DNA from: Lachnospiraceae bacterium UBA3785
GTDB taxonomy: Bacteria; Bacillota; Clostridia; Lachnospirales; Lachnospiraceae
Assembly: GCA_002369495.1 (NCBI GenBank)
Contig: DFFD01000042.1
Coordinates: forward strand, 1-6,029
Length of the DNA: 6,029 nt
Reading direction: 5' to 3'
The notes under the pieces are model-generated. The model worked only from the letters and a program-made list of their open reading frames with translations. It was not told the DNA's origin and ran no database searches. Positions 1 through 5,942 of the stretch are shown here, piece by piece (within the stretch, counting starts at the first letter, position 1; each line of letters starts with the position of its first letter). Position numbers and translations under genes: made by a program.

Positions 1-140
1 ATCGAGACGGCCGCCGCGTAGATATTTTCCCGCCTTCTCGCAAATGCTCTCAGATACCGCTCATGCTCCCTGAGCACCAGGATCACCTCATCCCGGGTGC
101 AGGGAACCAGGGCGTCAAGACATGTCACTCCTCTCGCCAT
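1..140 (-). CDS. Unrecognised protein, N-terminal fragment (46 codons, runs off window)
   Basis: An open frame starts at an ATG (138-140) and stays open to the window edge, giving 46 residues that begin MARGVTCLDALVP and continue with a charged, probably helical stretch rich in Arg and Glu (LREHERYLRAFARRRENIY). An AAGGA ribosome binding site at 147-151 sits 6 bases upstream, which supports this start. The ATG at 146 in another frame stops after ten codons, as does the ATG at 121-123 almost immediately. The gene lies just after the tRNA terminator, so it begins a separate transcription unit, although I see no convincing promoter in 141-205. I recognise no domain in the fragment and assign no function. 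Confidence 0.5.
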   Translation of the reverse strand, partial: MARGVTCLDALVPCTRDEVILVLREHERYLRAFARRRENIYAAAVS

Positions 141-205
141 ACTTCATCCTTATTTGATTGCCTTGTGAAATACGGATCGGGGAAGTGAAAAATCCATGGG
201 AAAGG

Positions 206-237
206 AAAAAGCCTCGAAACCGAAATGGTTTCGAGGC
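206..237 (-). terminator. Rho-independent terminator after tRNA-Glu
   Basis: On the minus strand an 11-bp perfect stem (227-237 with 211-221, GCCTCGAAACC pairing with GGTTTCGAGGC) encloses a 5-base loop and is followed by TTTTT (210-206), then CC and TTT. Two further A-T pairs extend the base of the stem. It begins 4 bases after the tRNA discriminator base, so it ends the tRNA transcript and any read-through from the upstream operon. The plus strand has no matching T tract, so it is directional. Confidence 0.93.
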
Positions 238-241
238 TTCG

Positions 242-313
242 TAGCCGATAGGGGAATCGAACCCCTGTTTCCGCCGTGAGAGGGCGGCGTCTTAACCGCT
301 TGACCAACCGGCC
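242..313 (-). tRNA. tRNA-Glu (anticodon CTC)
   Basis: The minus strand folds into a 72-base tRNA. The acceptor GGCCGGT pairs with ATCGGCT, with G-U pairs at the first and sixth positions. The D arm is GTC-AAGCGGTTAA-GAC. The anticodon stem CCGCC/GGCGG holds the loop CTCTCAC, which places CTC at positions 34-36 and decodes GAG (glutamate). The T arm carries TTCGATT between GGGG and CCCC. The discriminator is A at 242 and the next bases are CG, so CCA is not encoded and must be added by the CCA-adding enzyme. The overall sequence resembles Bacillota tRNA-Glu genes. It has its own promoter (325-353) and a terminator 4 bases downstream. Confidence 0.95.
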
Positions 314-324
314 GTGCAAGGAGT

Positions 325-353
325 ATATTACACTATCCGGCCGGAAAGGTCAA
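325..353 (-). promoter_or_regulatory. Sigma-A-type promoter of tRNA-Glu
   Basis: Reading the minus strand, TTGACC (353-348, five of six matches to TTGACA) is followed by exactly 17 bases and then TAATAT (330-325, four of six matches to TATAAT). Transcription would begin near 318, leaving a leader of only a few bases before the tRNA 5' end at 313. The spacer contains a 10-bp palindrome TCCGGCCGGA (337-346). This could be a protein-binding site, but I have no support for that. Confidence 0.75.
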
Positions 354-395
354 GCATTATTTTTTATTTTTTTGAAAAATATTTTTGAGACGTTT
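354..395 (-). other. AT-rich gap after the operon, without a clear terminator
   Basis: This short spacer between the last protein gene and the tRNA promoter is almost entirely A and T on the minus strand, with runs such as CAAAAAAATAAAAAA. A weak AAAAATATTTTT self-complementary stretch is present, but there is no GC-rich stem followed by a T run. Transcripts from the upstream operon could therefore read through the tRNA gene to the terminator at 206-237. The A-rich DNA just upstream of the tRNA -35 could also act as an UP-like element for that promoter, which is inference. Confidence 0.4.
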
Positions 396-2015
396 TTACG
401 ACTCGCTCAGGCAGTAGGCCTTCGTCCGGTTCGGGTCGAAGAAGGACTCGATATCCGTGATCCCCAGGATCTCAAAATCGCGGGAGTAAGTATTGTGGGA
501 AGGCGCATCCGGGTTGATCGCGTTGTACATGCTGACGCCGTCCAGCGCCACGCGGCCGGTGCGGACAAACTGGGAACCGAACTCTGTCCAGCCGATGTTG
601 CCGTCGACGTTGCAGAAGATGTCGAAGCCCTGGTTCTTGTAGTACATGTACTTCTCGTTGCTCTCGGTGTAGCCGCCGACCGGACCGATGTCCGCGCCGA
701 ACGCGAAAATGATCTTGTTGGTCGGGCCTACGACCTTCTCCACCGCAATCTTCCAGCGCTCATGGTCGTGAATAATGCGCTCGATCGAGGCGTCCGTCGC
801 GTTAATGTGCCCGTAGGTGTGGCTTGCGAAGGTCCAGCCGGCCTTCTTCAGGGCTTCGGCGATCTTCGTCGCCTCGGCGACGTCCGTGTCGTAATTGTAC
901 TCCGGATGGTCCACGAGGAACTTCTTCTGGGCCGCATTAAGGTCCTCCCCTTCCGGTCCTTCCTTGTAATAGTCGTTTGTCCGGTAGCCGAACACGCCGT
1001 TGTAGCCGGTCAGCGCGATCGTCGGGCGGGCTCCTTTGTAGCAGAAGTCCGGATGCTCTTTGAGGAAGGTCTCCATGAGCGGCACCATATCGTAGTCGCC
1101 GACCACCTGCTGCCCGTCGGTCGTCGTGAAGAGGCACTTCACCTCCCCGTTCTCGTCGAGCACCAGCCGGTCCGCATAGCCCTGGGCGCCGTTCTCCCCG
1201 TAGGAGTGGTAGTAGGAAAGATCGTCCTCGGACATGATGAGCGGCTTCTTGCCGGCCGGCAGGTAGAGATCGCGGTTCTTCTCAAAATAAGTGCTCCCGT
1301 CCTCCGCCGTCCTCTCGACGATCAGGTCGTCGAGGCTGATGAGGACGTAGCCGGCTTCGTACATTTTCCGGATCATCGCGTTGAACTCTCCGACGGTCAC
1401 CATCGCCTTGTTGTTCTTCTCGACGCGCTCTTCGGTGCAGGTCGAGGAGGCGATGAGGCCGCGGCTGTCATTGATCAGCGAATGGAAGAAGACGTGCGCG
1501 GTCGTGGAGACATCCACCTGCACGAGCGAGGATTTCTCAGCGGTGATCGCGGAGATCTTCTCGGCGATGGCGGGCTCATTTTCATAACCCGGGAAGCTCT
1601 GAAGGAGCGACAGCGCCCCGTCGTAGTCGTACATGCTGACCATGGCGGAAGCTCTCGCCACAGCCTCCTCCGCCGTCGCCGGGACCTCTCCCGAGTAAGC
1701 CGGGACCGGCTCTGCGGTCGGTTCGGGCTGCACGGTCTCTGAAGCGGTCGATTCAGAAGCGGCCGGCCCGGCGCTCTCCGCCTGGGAGACATCCAGGCTT
1801 TCCGTAACCTCAGAGGAGACACTGCTCCCGGTATTTGCCGGCTTCGTCGGCTCGTTCTTTACCTTGTTCACGCGGCGCACCACCACGATCACGGTCACGA
1901 GCAGAACGGTGAGAAGCGCGAGCGTCAGTGCACGCATCAGGAGAGCCCTGCGGCGTCTCTTTCTCTTCTGCTCGGCTTTTCTCCTTCTCATTTCCTGGTT
2001 GTTATTCTCTGCCAT
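396..2015 (-). CDS. Membrane-anchored polysaccharide deacetylase-like protein (NodB/CE4-related)
   Basis: Predicted role: metal-dependent removal of acetyl groups from an extracellular or wall glycan; the substrate is unknown. The 539-residue protein has a very basic cytoplasmic N-terminus (residues 10-23), one membrane segment (about 28-46), a Ser/Thr/Glu/Pro linker (52-110), a short TPR-like helical region (112-165) and a deacetylase-like domain (about 170-539). Visible CE4-type residues are FFHSL (176-180), a SEDD motif at 262-265 in place of the usual TFDD (base D264, metal ligand D265), and HTYGH at 399-403, which supplies the two metal histidines. The canonical RxPYG third motif is replaced by FAFGADIG (437-444), and the usual C-terminal His motif is not obvious. 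About 130 residues separate motifs 1 and 2, far more than in typical CE4 domains, and include the ALTGYNG block (334-340). It is a paralogue of the gene 23 bases upstream. The strong AAGGGAGGT site fixes the start. It could be a family with altered chemistry. Confidence 0.85.
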   Translation of the reverse strand: MAENNNQEMRRRKAEQKRKRRRRALLMRALTLALLTVLLVTVIVVVRRVNKVKNEPTKPANTGSSVSSEVTESLDVSQAESAGPAASESTASETVQPEPTAEPVPAYSGEVPATAEEAVARASAMVSMYDYDGALSLLQSFPGYENEPAIAEKISAITAEKSSLVQVDVSTTAHVFFHSLINDSRGLIASSTCTEERVEKNNKAMVTVGEFNAMIRKMYEAGYVLISLDDLIVERTAEDGSTYFEKNRDLYLPAGKKPLIMSEDDLSYYHSYGENGAQGYADRLVLDENGEVKCLFTTTDGQQVVGDYDMVPLMETFLKEHPDFCYKGARPTIALTGYNGVFGYRTNDYYKEGPEGEDLNAAQKKFLVDHPEYNYDTDVAEATKIAEALKKAGWTFASHTYGHINATDASIERIIHDHERWKIAVEKVVGPTNKIIFAFGADIGPVGGYTESNEKYMYYKNQGFDIFCNVDGNIGWTEFGSQFVRTGRVALDGVSMYNAINPDAPSHNTYSRDFEILGITDIESFFDPNRTKAYCLSES

Positions 2016-2022
2016 ATTATTT

Positions 2023-2031
2023 ACCTCCCTT
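2023..2031 (-). promoter_or_regulatory. Strong ribosome binding site of the deacetylase-like gene
   Basis: AAGGGAGGT on the minus strand lies 7 bases before the ATG at 2013-2015. It is the best Shine-Dalgarno match in the window. It sits within the 23-base gap after the upstream paralogue's stop codon, which suggests that the last gene of the operon is translated independently and efficiently. Confidence 0.85.
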
Positions 2032-2038
2032 ACTTCCC

Positions 2039-3364
2039 TTATGAAATATAAGCATACGCGCCTGGACGCGCATGGTCAAGGAATACCGCAATATTTTTGA
2101 TTCCGAGAGCCCGGACGGTCTCAGCCGCCCACGGATCCGTCCCGTGCGCGGTGCTGTGCAGCGCATAGGGCGTCAGCGGGAACCTGACCGACCGCAGGTA
2201 ATTCCTGCCCGCGGACTCTCCCGTCCTCATGCCTTTCCCGGACGTGCAGAAAATGCAGTAACCCTCCGACTCGTAATAAGCCAGCTTGCTGTTATCGGGC
2301 TCATAGCCCTTCCCGGCTTCGCCGATATCGCTGTCATGCCCGAAAACGAAGATTTCCGCCTTGCCGATGATCGGCTCCGCACTGGCTTTCCATTTTTCAA
2401 GATCCACCTTGAGGTCCGTCAGCGTCGCGGACGAGACGATCCGGTCTCCCCAGGTCTTGTTCGCGAACACATATCCGGCCTTCCTGAGGGCATCCGCGGT
2501 CTCAGTGGCGGCCTCGCATTCCGCCTCGTAGTCGAAGTCCGGATGTGCCAGAAGCCACTCCTTCTGGAGGTCCGTCAGCCCCTGCCCGGTTCGGTAAGCC
2601 GCATCGGTCCGGTAGCCCAGGACGCCGTTGTAGCCGGTCAGCGCGAGGATCATCCGCGCTCCGTTGTAGGAGAAATCCGGATGCTTCTCGATGAAGCTCT
2701 CCAGGATCGGGACCGCGTCGTACTCGCCGGTCTTTTCCGTCCCGTTCGCGTTCACATAGGAGCAGGCCAGCCTGCCGTCCTGCACCACGATCTTCGAGGC
2801 GTAACCGGTATTGTCCGTGCTGTGATGATAGTTGACGTTATCCTCCGCAAGGAGCAGCGGAAGCTTTCCCTTCGGGAGGACGAGATGCTCATTCGGCGTC
2901 ACGATGATGCCGCCGGATCTCTTCTCGATGCTGACAAGATCATGCACGTCGACCAGCACAAACCCCGCGCTGTAGAGCTGTGCCAGCAGCTCCCTGAACT
3001 CAGATGTCGTGAGATTGTTGCTGTTGTTCACCGTGATGCGGGCTTCCGGGACGACGCTCCGGTCGAACACACGGTAATCGTTGATCAGCGGATAGATGAA
3101 AAGATGCGGCACTTTCGAAACGTCGACGGTGCCGTCCGCCCGGATCAGCCCGTCGAAAATGCCGGCTTCGCCGTCCTCCTCCTCGCCGCTCTCATCGCTC
3201 TCATCCTCAAACTGCACGTCCGTGATCACGGTGACTTCCCGCGGCGCTTTCTTCGTCCCTTCGCTCTCCGCGGCGGACCCGCAGGCGGCTGCCGTGAGGG
3301 CCGCCAGGAGGAAAAGCGCCGCCGCAAGGATGCGCGGCCGCCTTAAAAAACCTGAACCTGCCAC
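2039..3364 (-). CDS. Lipoprotein paralogue of the polysaccharide deacetylase, probably catalytically inactive
   Basis: This 441-residue protein begins with a lipoprotein signal peptide: basic RRPR, a hydrophobic core (about 11-27) and Cys28 in TAAAC. A strongly acidic linker (53-67) follows. Residues 86-441 align throughout with residues 173-539 of the adjacent gene product, sharing PLIND/SLIND, HPDF, ALTGYNGV.GYRT and the DIG block. The expected catalytic positions differ: SEDD becomes AEDN (173-176), HTYGH becomes KTWGD (303-307), and the FHS histidine becomes Tyr91. All three expected metal ligands are thus replaced, pointing to a pseudoenzyme that binds a glycan or regulates its sister; this is inference. 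The GTG start is supported by AAGAGG 8 bases upstream. It begins 3 bases after the amylase stop, so translation is probably coupled. Divergence is throughout and the frame is intact, so this is not a recent pseudogene. Confidence 0.85.
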   Translation of the reverse strand: MAGSGFLRRPRILAAALFLLAALTAAACGSAAESEGTKKAPREVTVITDVQFEDESDESGEEEDGEAGIFDGLIRADGTVDVSKVPHLFIYPLINDYRVFDRSVVPEARITVNNSNNLTTSEFRELLAQLYSAGFVLVDVHDLVSIEKRSGGIIVTPNEHLVLPKGKLPLLLAEDNVNYHHSTDNTGYASKIVVQDGRLACSYVNANGTEKTGEYDAVPILESFIEKHPDFSYNGARMILALTGYNGVLGYRTDAAYRTGQGLTDLQKEWLLAHPDFDYEAECEAATETADALRKAGYVFANKTWGDRIVSSATLTDLKVDLEKWKASAEPIIGKAEIFVFGHDSDIGEAGKGYEPDNSKLAYYESEGYCIFCTSGKGMRTGESAGRNYLRSVRFPLTPYALHSTAHGTDPWAAETVRALGIKNIAVFLDHARPGAYAYIS

Positions 3365-3378
3365 TTTCTATACCTCTT
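3365..3378 (-). promoter_or_regulatory. Ribosome binding site and GTG start embedded in the amylase 3' end
   Basis: AAGAGG (3378-3373) lies inside the last codons of the amylase-family gene and 8 bases before the GTG at 3364-3362. The amylase stop TAG is at 3370-3368, between the site and the start. No nearby ATG fits the frame and the signal peptide, so GTG is the likely start. The arrangement implies translational coupling between the two genes. Confidence 0.7.
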
Positions 3379-4678
3379 GCCGAAGGAGCCTGATCCCGTG
3401 GCCGGCGACCGTGAGGGTCCCGGCGGGTGAGATCGTTTCATTTTCAAGAAGATCCGTAAACGTCCCGTCAAGATAGCTGCCGCCGAACGTAAACGGAGTA
3501 TCCTCCAGATTGAAAAATGCATACACGCGCTTCTCTCCGTCCTCGCGCAGGAAGCAGAGCTGGCGGTTCTTCACGTCGATATTTTTGTAGCCGCCGAAGC
3601 TCAGGGCGGGATTTTCCCGGCGGATGCGGGCAAGTTCGGCGATCAGGTCCGTGATCCCGTTCCACTCCGGCTCGCTGACAGCGGGCCTCAGCGCGTCGTC
3701 GCCCTGCTCCTTCCTGCCGTGAATTCCCCACTCGCTCCCGTAATAGATGCACGGGATGCCGGGCATCGCAAAGATCAGGCCGTAGGCGATCGGAAGATTC
3801 CTCTCATCGTCGAGCCGGTCGATGATGCGCGTCACGTCGTGGTTGTCGACGAAGGAGAGCAGGTGCCGCCCGCGGTAAAGACACCAGGGATCGGAGCCGA
3901 ACTGCCGGTGCAGCGAGTAGGAGATCTCGAAGAAATTCGCCGAGTTGATGGACGAATAGATCCCCTTGTAGCACTCGTAATTCGTGACCGAATCGAGCAT
4001 GCCGTCCTTCATGAGCAGGTTGTAATCCCCGAACAGGGTCTCCCCCATGAGGAAGAAATCCGCCTTCGCCTCCCTCGTCTCCCACCTGAGCTGGCGGATG
4101 AAATCGTGGTCCAGCAGGTAGGCGACGTCGAGCCGCAGCCCGTCGACCCCGAACTCGCTGATCCAGAATTTTGCGGAATCGATCAGGTAACGGCGGACGT
4201 CCGGGTTTTTGAGGTTCAGCCTGACCAGCTCGTAGTGGCCTTCCCAGCCCTCATACCAGAAGCCGTCGTCATAAGGGCTGTTCCCGTCGAAGCTGATGTT
4301 GAACCAGCCCGCGTAGGGGGAATCCCATTTTTTCTCCTTCACGTCGGAAAATGCAAAGAACGCGCGCCCGACATGGTTAAAGACCGCGTCGAACATGACC
4401 CGGATGCCCGCCTCATGGAAGGCAGCCACAAGTTCTTTGAGGTCTTCATTTGTCCCGAGCCTTACATCGACCCTTCTCATATCCGTCTGGTCGTAGCCGT
4501 GGCTCACCGACTCAAAGAGCGGGTTGAAGAGAACACAGCCGACCCCCAGCTTCTTTAAGTGGGGAATCCAGTCAGCTGTTTTTTTGAGCCGGCCGCACGG
4601 GATCCCGTCGTTGACTCTGGGAGCCCCGGTCAGGCCGATCGGATAAATCTGGTAAAAAACCGTTTCAGATGGCCACAT
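3368..4678 (-). CDS. Intracellular alpha-amylase-family glycoside hydrolase (GH13)
   Basis: A retaining GH13 enzyme expected to cleave or transfer alpha-glucosidic bonds in maltodextrins, cyclodextrins or glycogen-like glucans. The 436 residues form a (beta/alpha)8 barrel starting with the typical VFYQIYP (7-13) and SHGYD (59-63), a short B domain (about 103-150) and a C-terminal beta domain (about 365-436). All four catalytic regions are present: DAVFNH (97-102), GLRLDVA (180-186, Arg182 and nucleophile Asp184), MGET (211-214, acid/base Glu213) and FVDNHD (276-281, stabiliser Asp281). There is no signal peptide and no N-terminal carbohydrate-binding domain, so it should act in the cytoplasm, unlike its operon partners. 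Length and motifs suggest a small maltogenic or cyclomaltodextrinase-like member; the exact specificity cannot be read from the sequence. It lies 41 bases after the propeller lipoprotein and 3 bases before the deacetylase paralogue. Confidence 0.93.
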   Translation of the reverse strand: MWPSETVFYQIYPIGLTGAPRVNDGIPCGRLKKTADWIPHLKKLGVGCVLFNPLFESVSHGYDQTDMRRVDVRLGTNEDLKELVAAFHEAGIRVMFDAVFNHVGRAFFAFSDVKEKKWDSPYAGWFNISFDGNSPYDDGFWYEGWEGHYELVRLNLKNPDVRRYLIDSAKFWISEFGVDGLRLDVAYLLDHDFIRQLRWETREAKADFFLMGETLFGDYNLLMKDGMLDSVTNYECYKGIYSSINSANFFEISYSLHRQFGSDPWCLYRGRHLLSFVDNHDVTRIIDRLDDERNLPIAYGLIFAMPGIPCIYYGSEWGIHGRKEQGDDALRPAVSEPEWNGITDLIAELARIRRENPALSFGGYKNIDVKNRQLCFLREDGEKRVYAFFNLEDTPFTFGGSYLDGTFTDLLENETISPAGTLTVAGHGIRLLRQEV

Positions 4679-4690
4679 CGAATGTTGTTT

Positions 4691-4696
4691 TCCTTT
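4691..4696 (-). promoter_or_regulatory. Ribosome binding site of the amylase gene, wide spacing
   Basis: AAAGGA on the minus strand is the only purine-rich site upstream of the amylase ATG (4678-4676). The spacing of 12 bases is longer than usual. No alternative start codon lies nearer to it in frame, and the protein begins directly with the conserved barrel strand, so the ATG is retained. Translation may be moderate. Confidence 0.5.
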
Positions 4697-4701
4697 CTGC
4701 C

Positions 4702-4715
4702 GCGCCTTCAGGCGC
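4702..4715 (-). other. Small intercistronic hairpin between lipoprotein and amylase genes
   Basis: Five bases after the lipoprotein stop codon, GCGCC (4715-4711) and GGCGC (4706-4702) can pair around a TGAA tetraloop. There is no T run behind it, so it is not a standard terminator. It may stabilise or mark processing of the upstream part of the transcript. The stem is only 5 bp, so it could be chance in GC-rich DNA. Confidence 0.35.
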
Positions 4716-4719
4716 TGTT

Positions 4720-5799
4720 TTATTCTGCAAGCACCGATACGCAGAGGTTGTCGTCCGTCAGGTAATTCTCCGCATAGGCAAAATAGATTTCGTCGCCGAA
4801 CTGCTCGACGTCGTAAAGCAGGATGCCGCCCTTCTGCAGGAATTCCTCCCCCGGGTCCGTACTCTCGTCCCCCTGGTAAGCGAGGATCACCTTCTCGTCG
4901 ATCGAGAGGATCTCCATATGCTCGCTTAAGCGGGCGCGGTAAGCCGAGGATCCGTTGTAGGACTTCCCGGGATTGTCGCGGTCCATGCTGTAGTAGAGAT
5001 CCCAGCCGTCCTCCGTCTTCACGAAGCCTGCCGGCTCGTGGTCCGCCGTGCTGTCCAGCAGGATCGCAGGCGTGCTCCAGGTCTGCCCCAGGTCCTCCGA
5101 CCGGCTGAAAATGATCGCGGAATTGCTCTTATCCACCGTCTCCTTCTCAAAGACCATGTAGATCGAGCTGCCGTCTGCCCCGAGCTTGACGTCCTCAAGA
5201 TTGCGGTTCTCGCTGGTCACCTCGGAGAGGTAGGTCAGCGTTTTGAGGTCCTTCGTGCTGTAGAAGCGGATCGTGTATTTTCCGCCGCTCTTCTCCGGGT
5301 TGTCGTTGTTTAAAAGCCCGTCAACGAAGGTCATGCTGATATAGTAGGTGTCGCCGATCTTCTCGACGGCTGGATCGATCATGTAGTCCGACTGGCTGTT
5401 CGCGTAGATGATCTCGTTGTAGGTGATCTCCCGGTCCTCGTCGAAGCAGGCCGCCCCGAGCTCAAAATCCGCGTTGCTGTAGATGACGGTCCTCGAGGCC
5501 TGGTCGATATCGAGCCAGTCCGCGGAGATATCGTACTGCGTGACCTCGCCGCTTGCGAGGTCGATCCCGACCAGCCTGCGCTCCCTGACCGTAAGCAGAT
5601 AATTATTGTCAAGAAGCTTCGCGTCGCCGGTTCCCGACCGGTAATAGCGGAAAATAACCTCCGCGTTCCGCGGCTCCTCCGGAACCTCCTCCTGCCCGCA
5701 CCCGGCGGACAGGGTGAGAAGACCTGCCGCTGCGGCGACGCCCATGAGACGCAGGAGCCTTCTCATGCCCGCGAATATCGTTATATTTTCTCTTTTCAT
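4720..5799 (-). CDS. Lipoprotein with probable beta-propeller domain (glycosidase- or sialidase-like fold)
   Basis: A secreted, lipid-anchored protein of 359 residues, likely to bind or cleave a glycan outside the membrane. The N-terminus is basic, with a hydrophobic core (about 18-31) and a lipobox LSAGC ending at Cys34. The mature part shows repeated beta-strand units: an IDPAV...GDTYYISM unit (141-156), as in GH43/GH32-type propeller blades; a RSEDLGQTW Asp-box (S234, D236, G238, T240, W241), as in sialidases; and EPAGFV...GWDLYYSMD (255-273). I cannot place a full catalytic triad, so it may be a binding protein. The start is set at ATG 5797-5799: a GGGGAG site (5816-5811) lies 11 bases upstream, and the alternative ATG at 5853 lies upstream of the promoter -10 and has no ribosome binding site. 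A start at Met12 has no ribosome binding site either. It is the first gene of the proposed operon. Confidence 0.8.
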   Translation of the reverse strand: MKRENITIFAGMRRLLRLMGVAAAAGLLTLSAGCGQEEVPEEPRNAEVIFRYYRSGTGDAKLLDNNYLLTVRERRLVGIDLASGEVTQYDISADWLDIDQASRTVIYSNADFELGAACFDEDREITYNEIIYANSQSDYMIDPAVEKIGDTYYISMTFVDGLLNNDNPEKSGGKYTIRFYSTKDLKTLTYLSEVTSENRNLEDVKLGADGSSIYMVFEKETVDKSNSAIIFSRSEDLGQTWSTPAILLDSTADHEPAGFVKTEDGWDLYYSMDRDNPGKSYNGSSAYRARLSEHMEILSIDEKVILAYQGDESTDPGEEFLQKGGILLYDVEQFGDEIYFAYAENYLTDDNLCVSVLAE

Positions 5800-5810
5800 G
5801 CTCTGGTTTA

Positions 5811-5816
5811 CTCCCC
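5811..5816 (-). promoter_or_regulatory. Ribosome binding site deciding the propeller lipoprotein start
   Basis: GGGGAG on the minus strand lies 11 bases before the ATG at 5799-5797. Spacing is slightly long, but this is the only plausible site downstream of the promoter. It therefore favours a 359-residue product over the longer 377-residue reading. Confidence 0.5.
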
Positions 5817-5836
5817 ATAAGGATACATACCTGCCT

Positions 5837-5865
5837 ATTATAACACCTCCCATACAAAATAAGCC
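5837..5865 (-). promoter_or_regulatory. Extended -10 promoter of the four-gene operon
   Basis: The minus strand reads TGTTATAAT (5845-5837), a perfect TGn-TATAAT extended -10. At 17-base spacing the -35 position holds GGCTTA (5865-5860), a poor match, as is usual for extended -10 promoters. Transcription would begin near 5830, giving a leader of about 30 bases before the lipoprotein ATG. The -35 region overlaps the 3' arm of the upstream terminator stem. Confidence 0.75.
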
Positions 5866-5885
5866 ACAGGAATTTCTCCTGTGGC
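5863..5885 (-). terminator. Intrinsic terminator of the upstream SLH-type gene
   Basis: On the minus strand GCCACAGG (5885-5878) pairs perfectly with CCTGTGGC (5870-5863) around the 7-base loop AGAAATT, followed by TTATTTTG. It lies about 57 bases after the stop codon of the upstream partial gene. The tail is interrupted by one A, so efficiency may be moderate. The plus strand lacks a T tract behind the stem. Confidence 0.75.
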
Positions 5886-5942
5886 CTGTATTTCATAAAT
5901 ATTTAACGATTATTGCCGACGCTCTCCCGGTCATTCCGGTCC

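Noticed and set aside
242..313. tRNA-Glu as an integration site for a mobile element
   Set aside because: I see no integrase, no transposase and no direct repeat of the tRNA 3' end within the window.
125..319. Minus-strand open frame of 64 codons over the tRNA
   Set aside because: It covers the tRNA and its terminator, and those RNA features explain the sequence. The translation is Arg-rich and has no support as a protein.
337..346. Palindrome TCCGGCCGGA in the tRNA promoter spacer as an operator
   Set aside because: It is short, common in GC-rich DNA, and not repeated elsewhere near a promoter in the window, so I do not call it a binding site.
276..1742. Plus-strand open frame of 488 codons
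   Set aside because: It lies opposite the deacetylase-like gene and across the tRNA gene. Its translation is a Val/Arg/Leu-rich mirror of GC-rich codons with no recognisable domain, and the minus-strand gene has a strong ribosome binding site and domain evidence.
2072..3346. Plus-strand open frame of 424 codons
   Set aside because: It is antisense to the lipoprotein paralogue, which has a lipobox and aligns with its neighbour. The plus-strand translation has no recognisable motif and no ribosome binding site that I can see.
3719..4558. Plus-strand open frame of 279 codons
   Set aside because: It is antisense to the GH13 gene, whose catalytic regions are all intact. The opposite frame is a by-product of codon bias.
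5800..5853. Longer start for the propeller lipoprotein (18 extra residues)
   Set aside because: The ATG at 5853 lies upstream of the extended -10 TGTTATAAT and lacks a ribosome binding site, and the extra residues would lengthen the signal peptide awkwardly.
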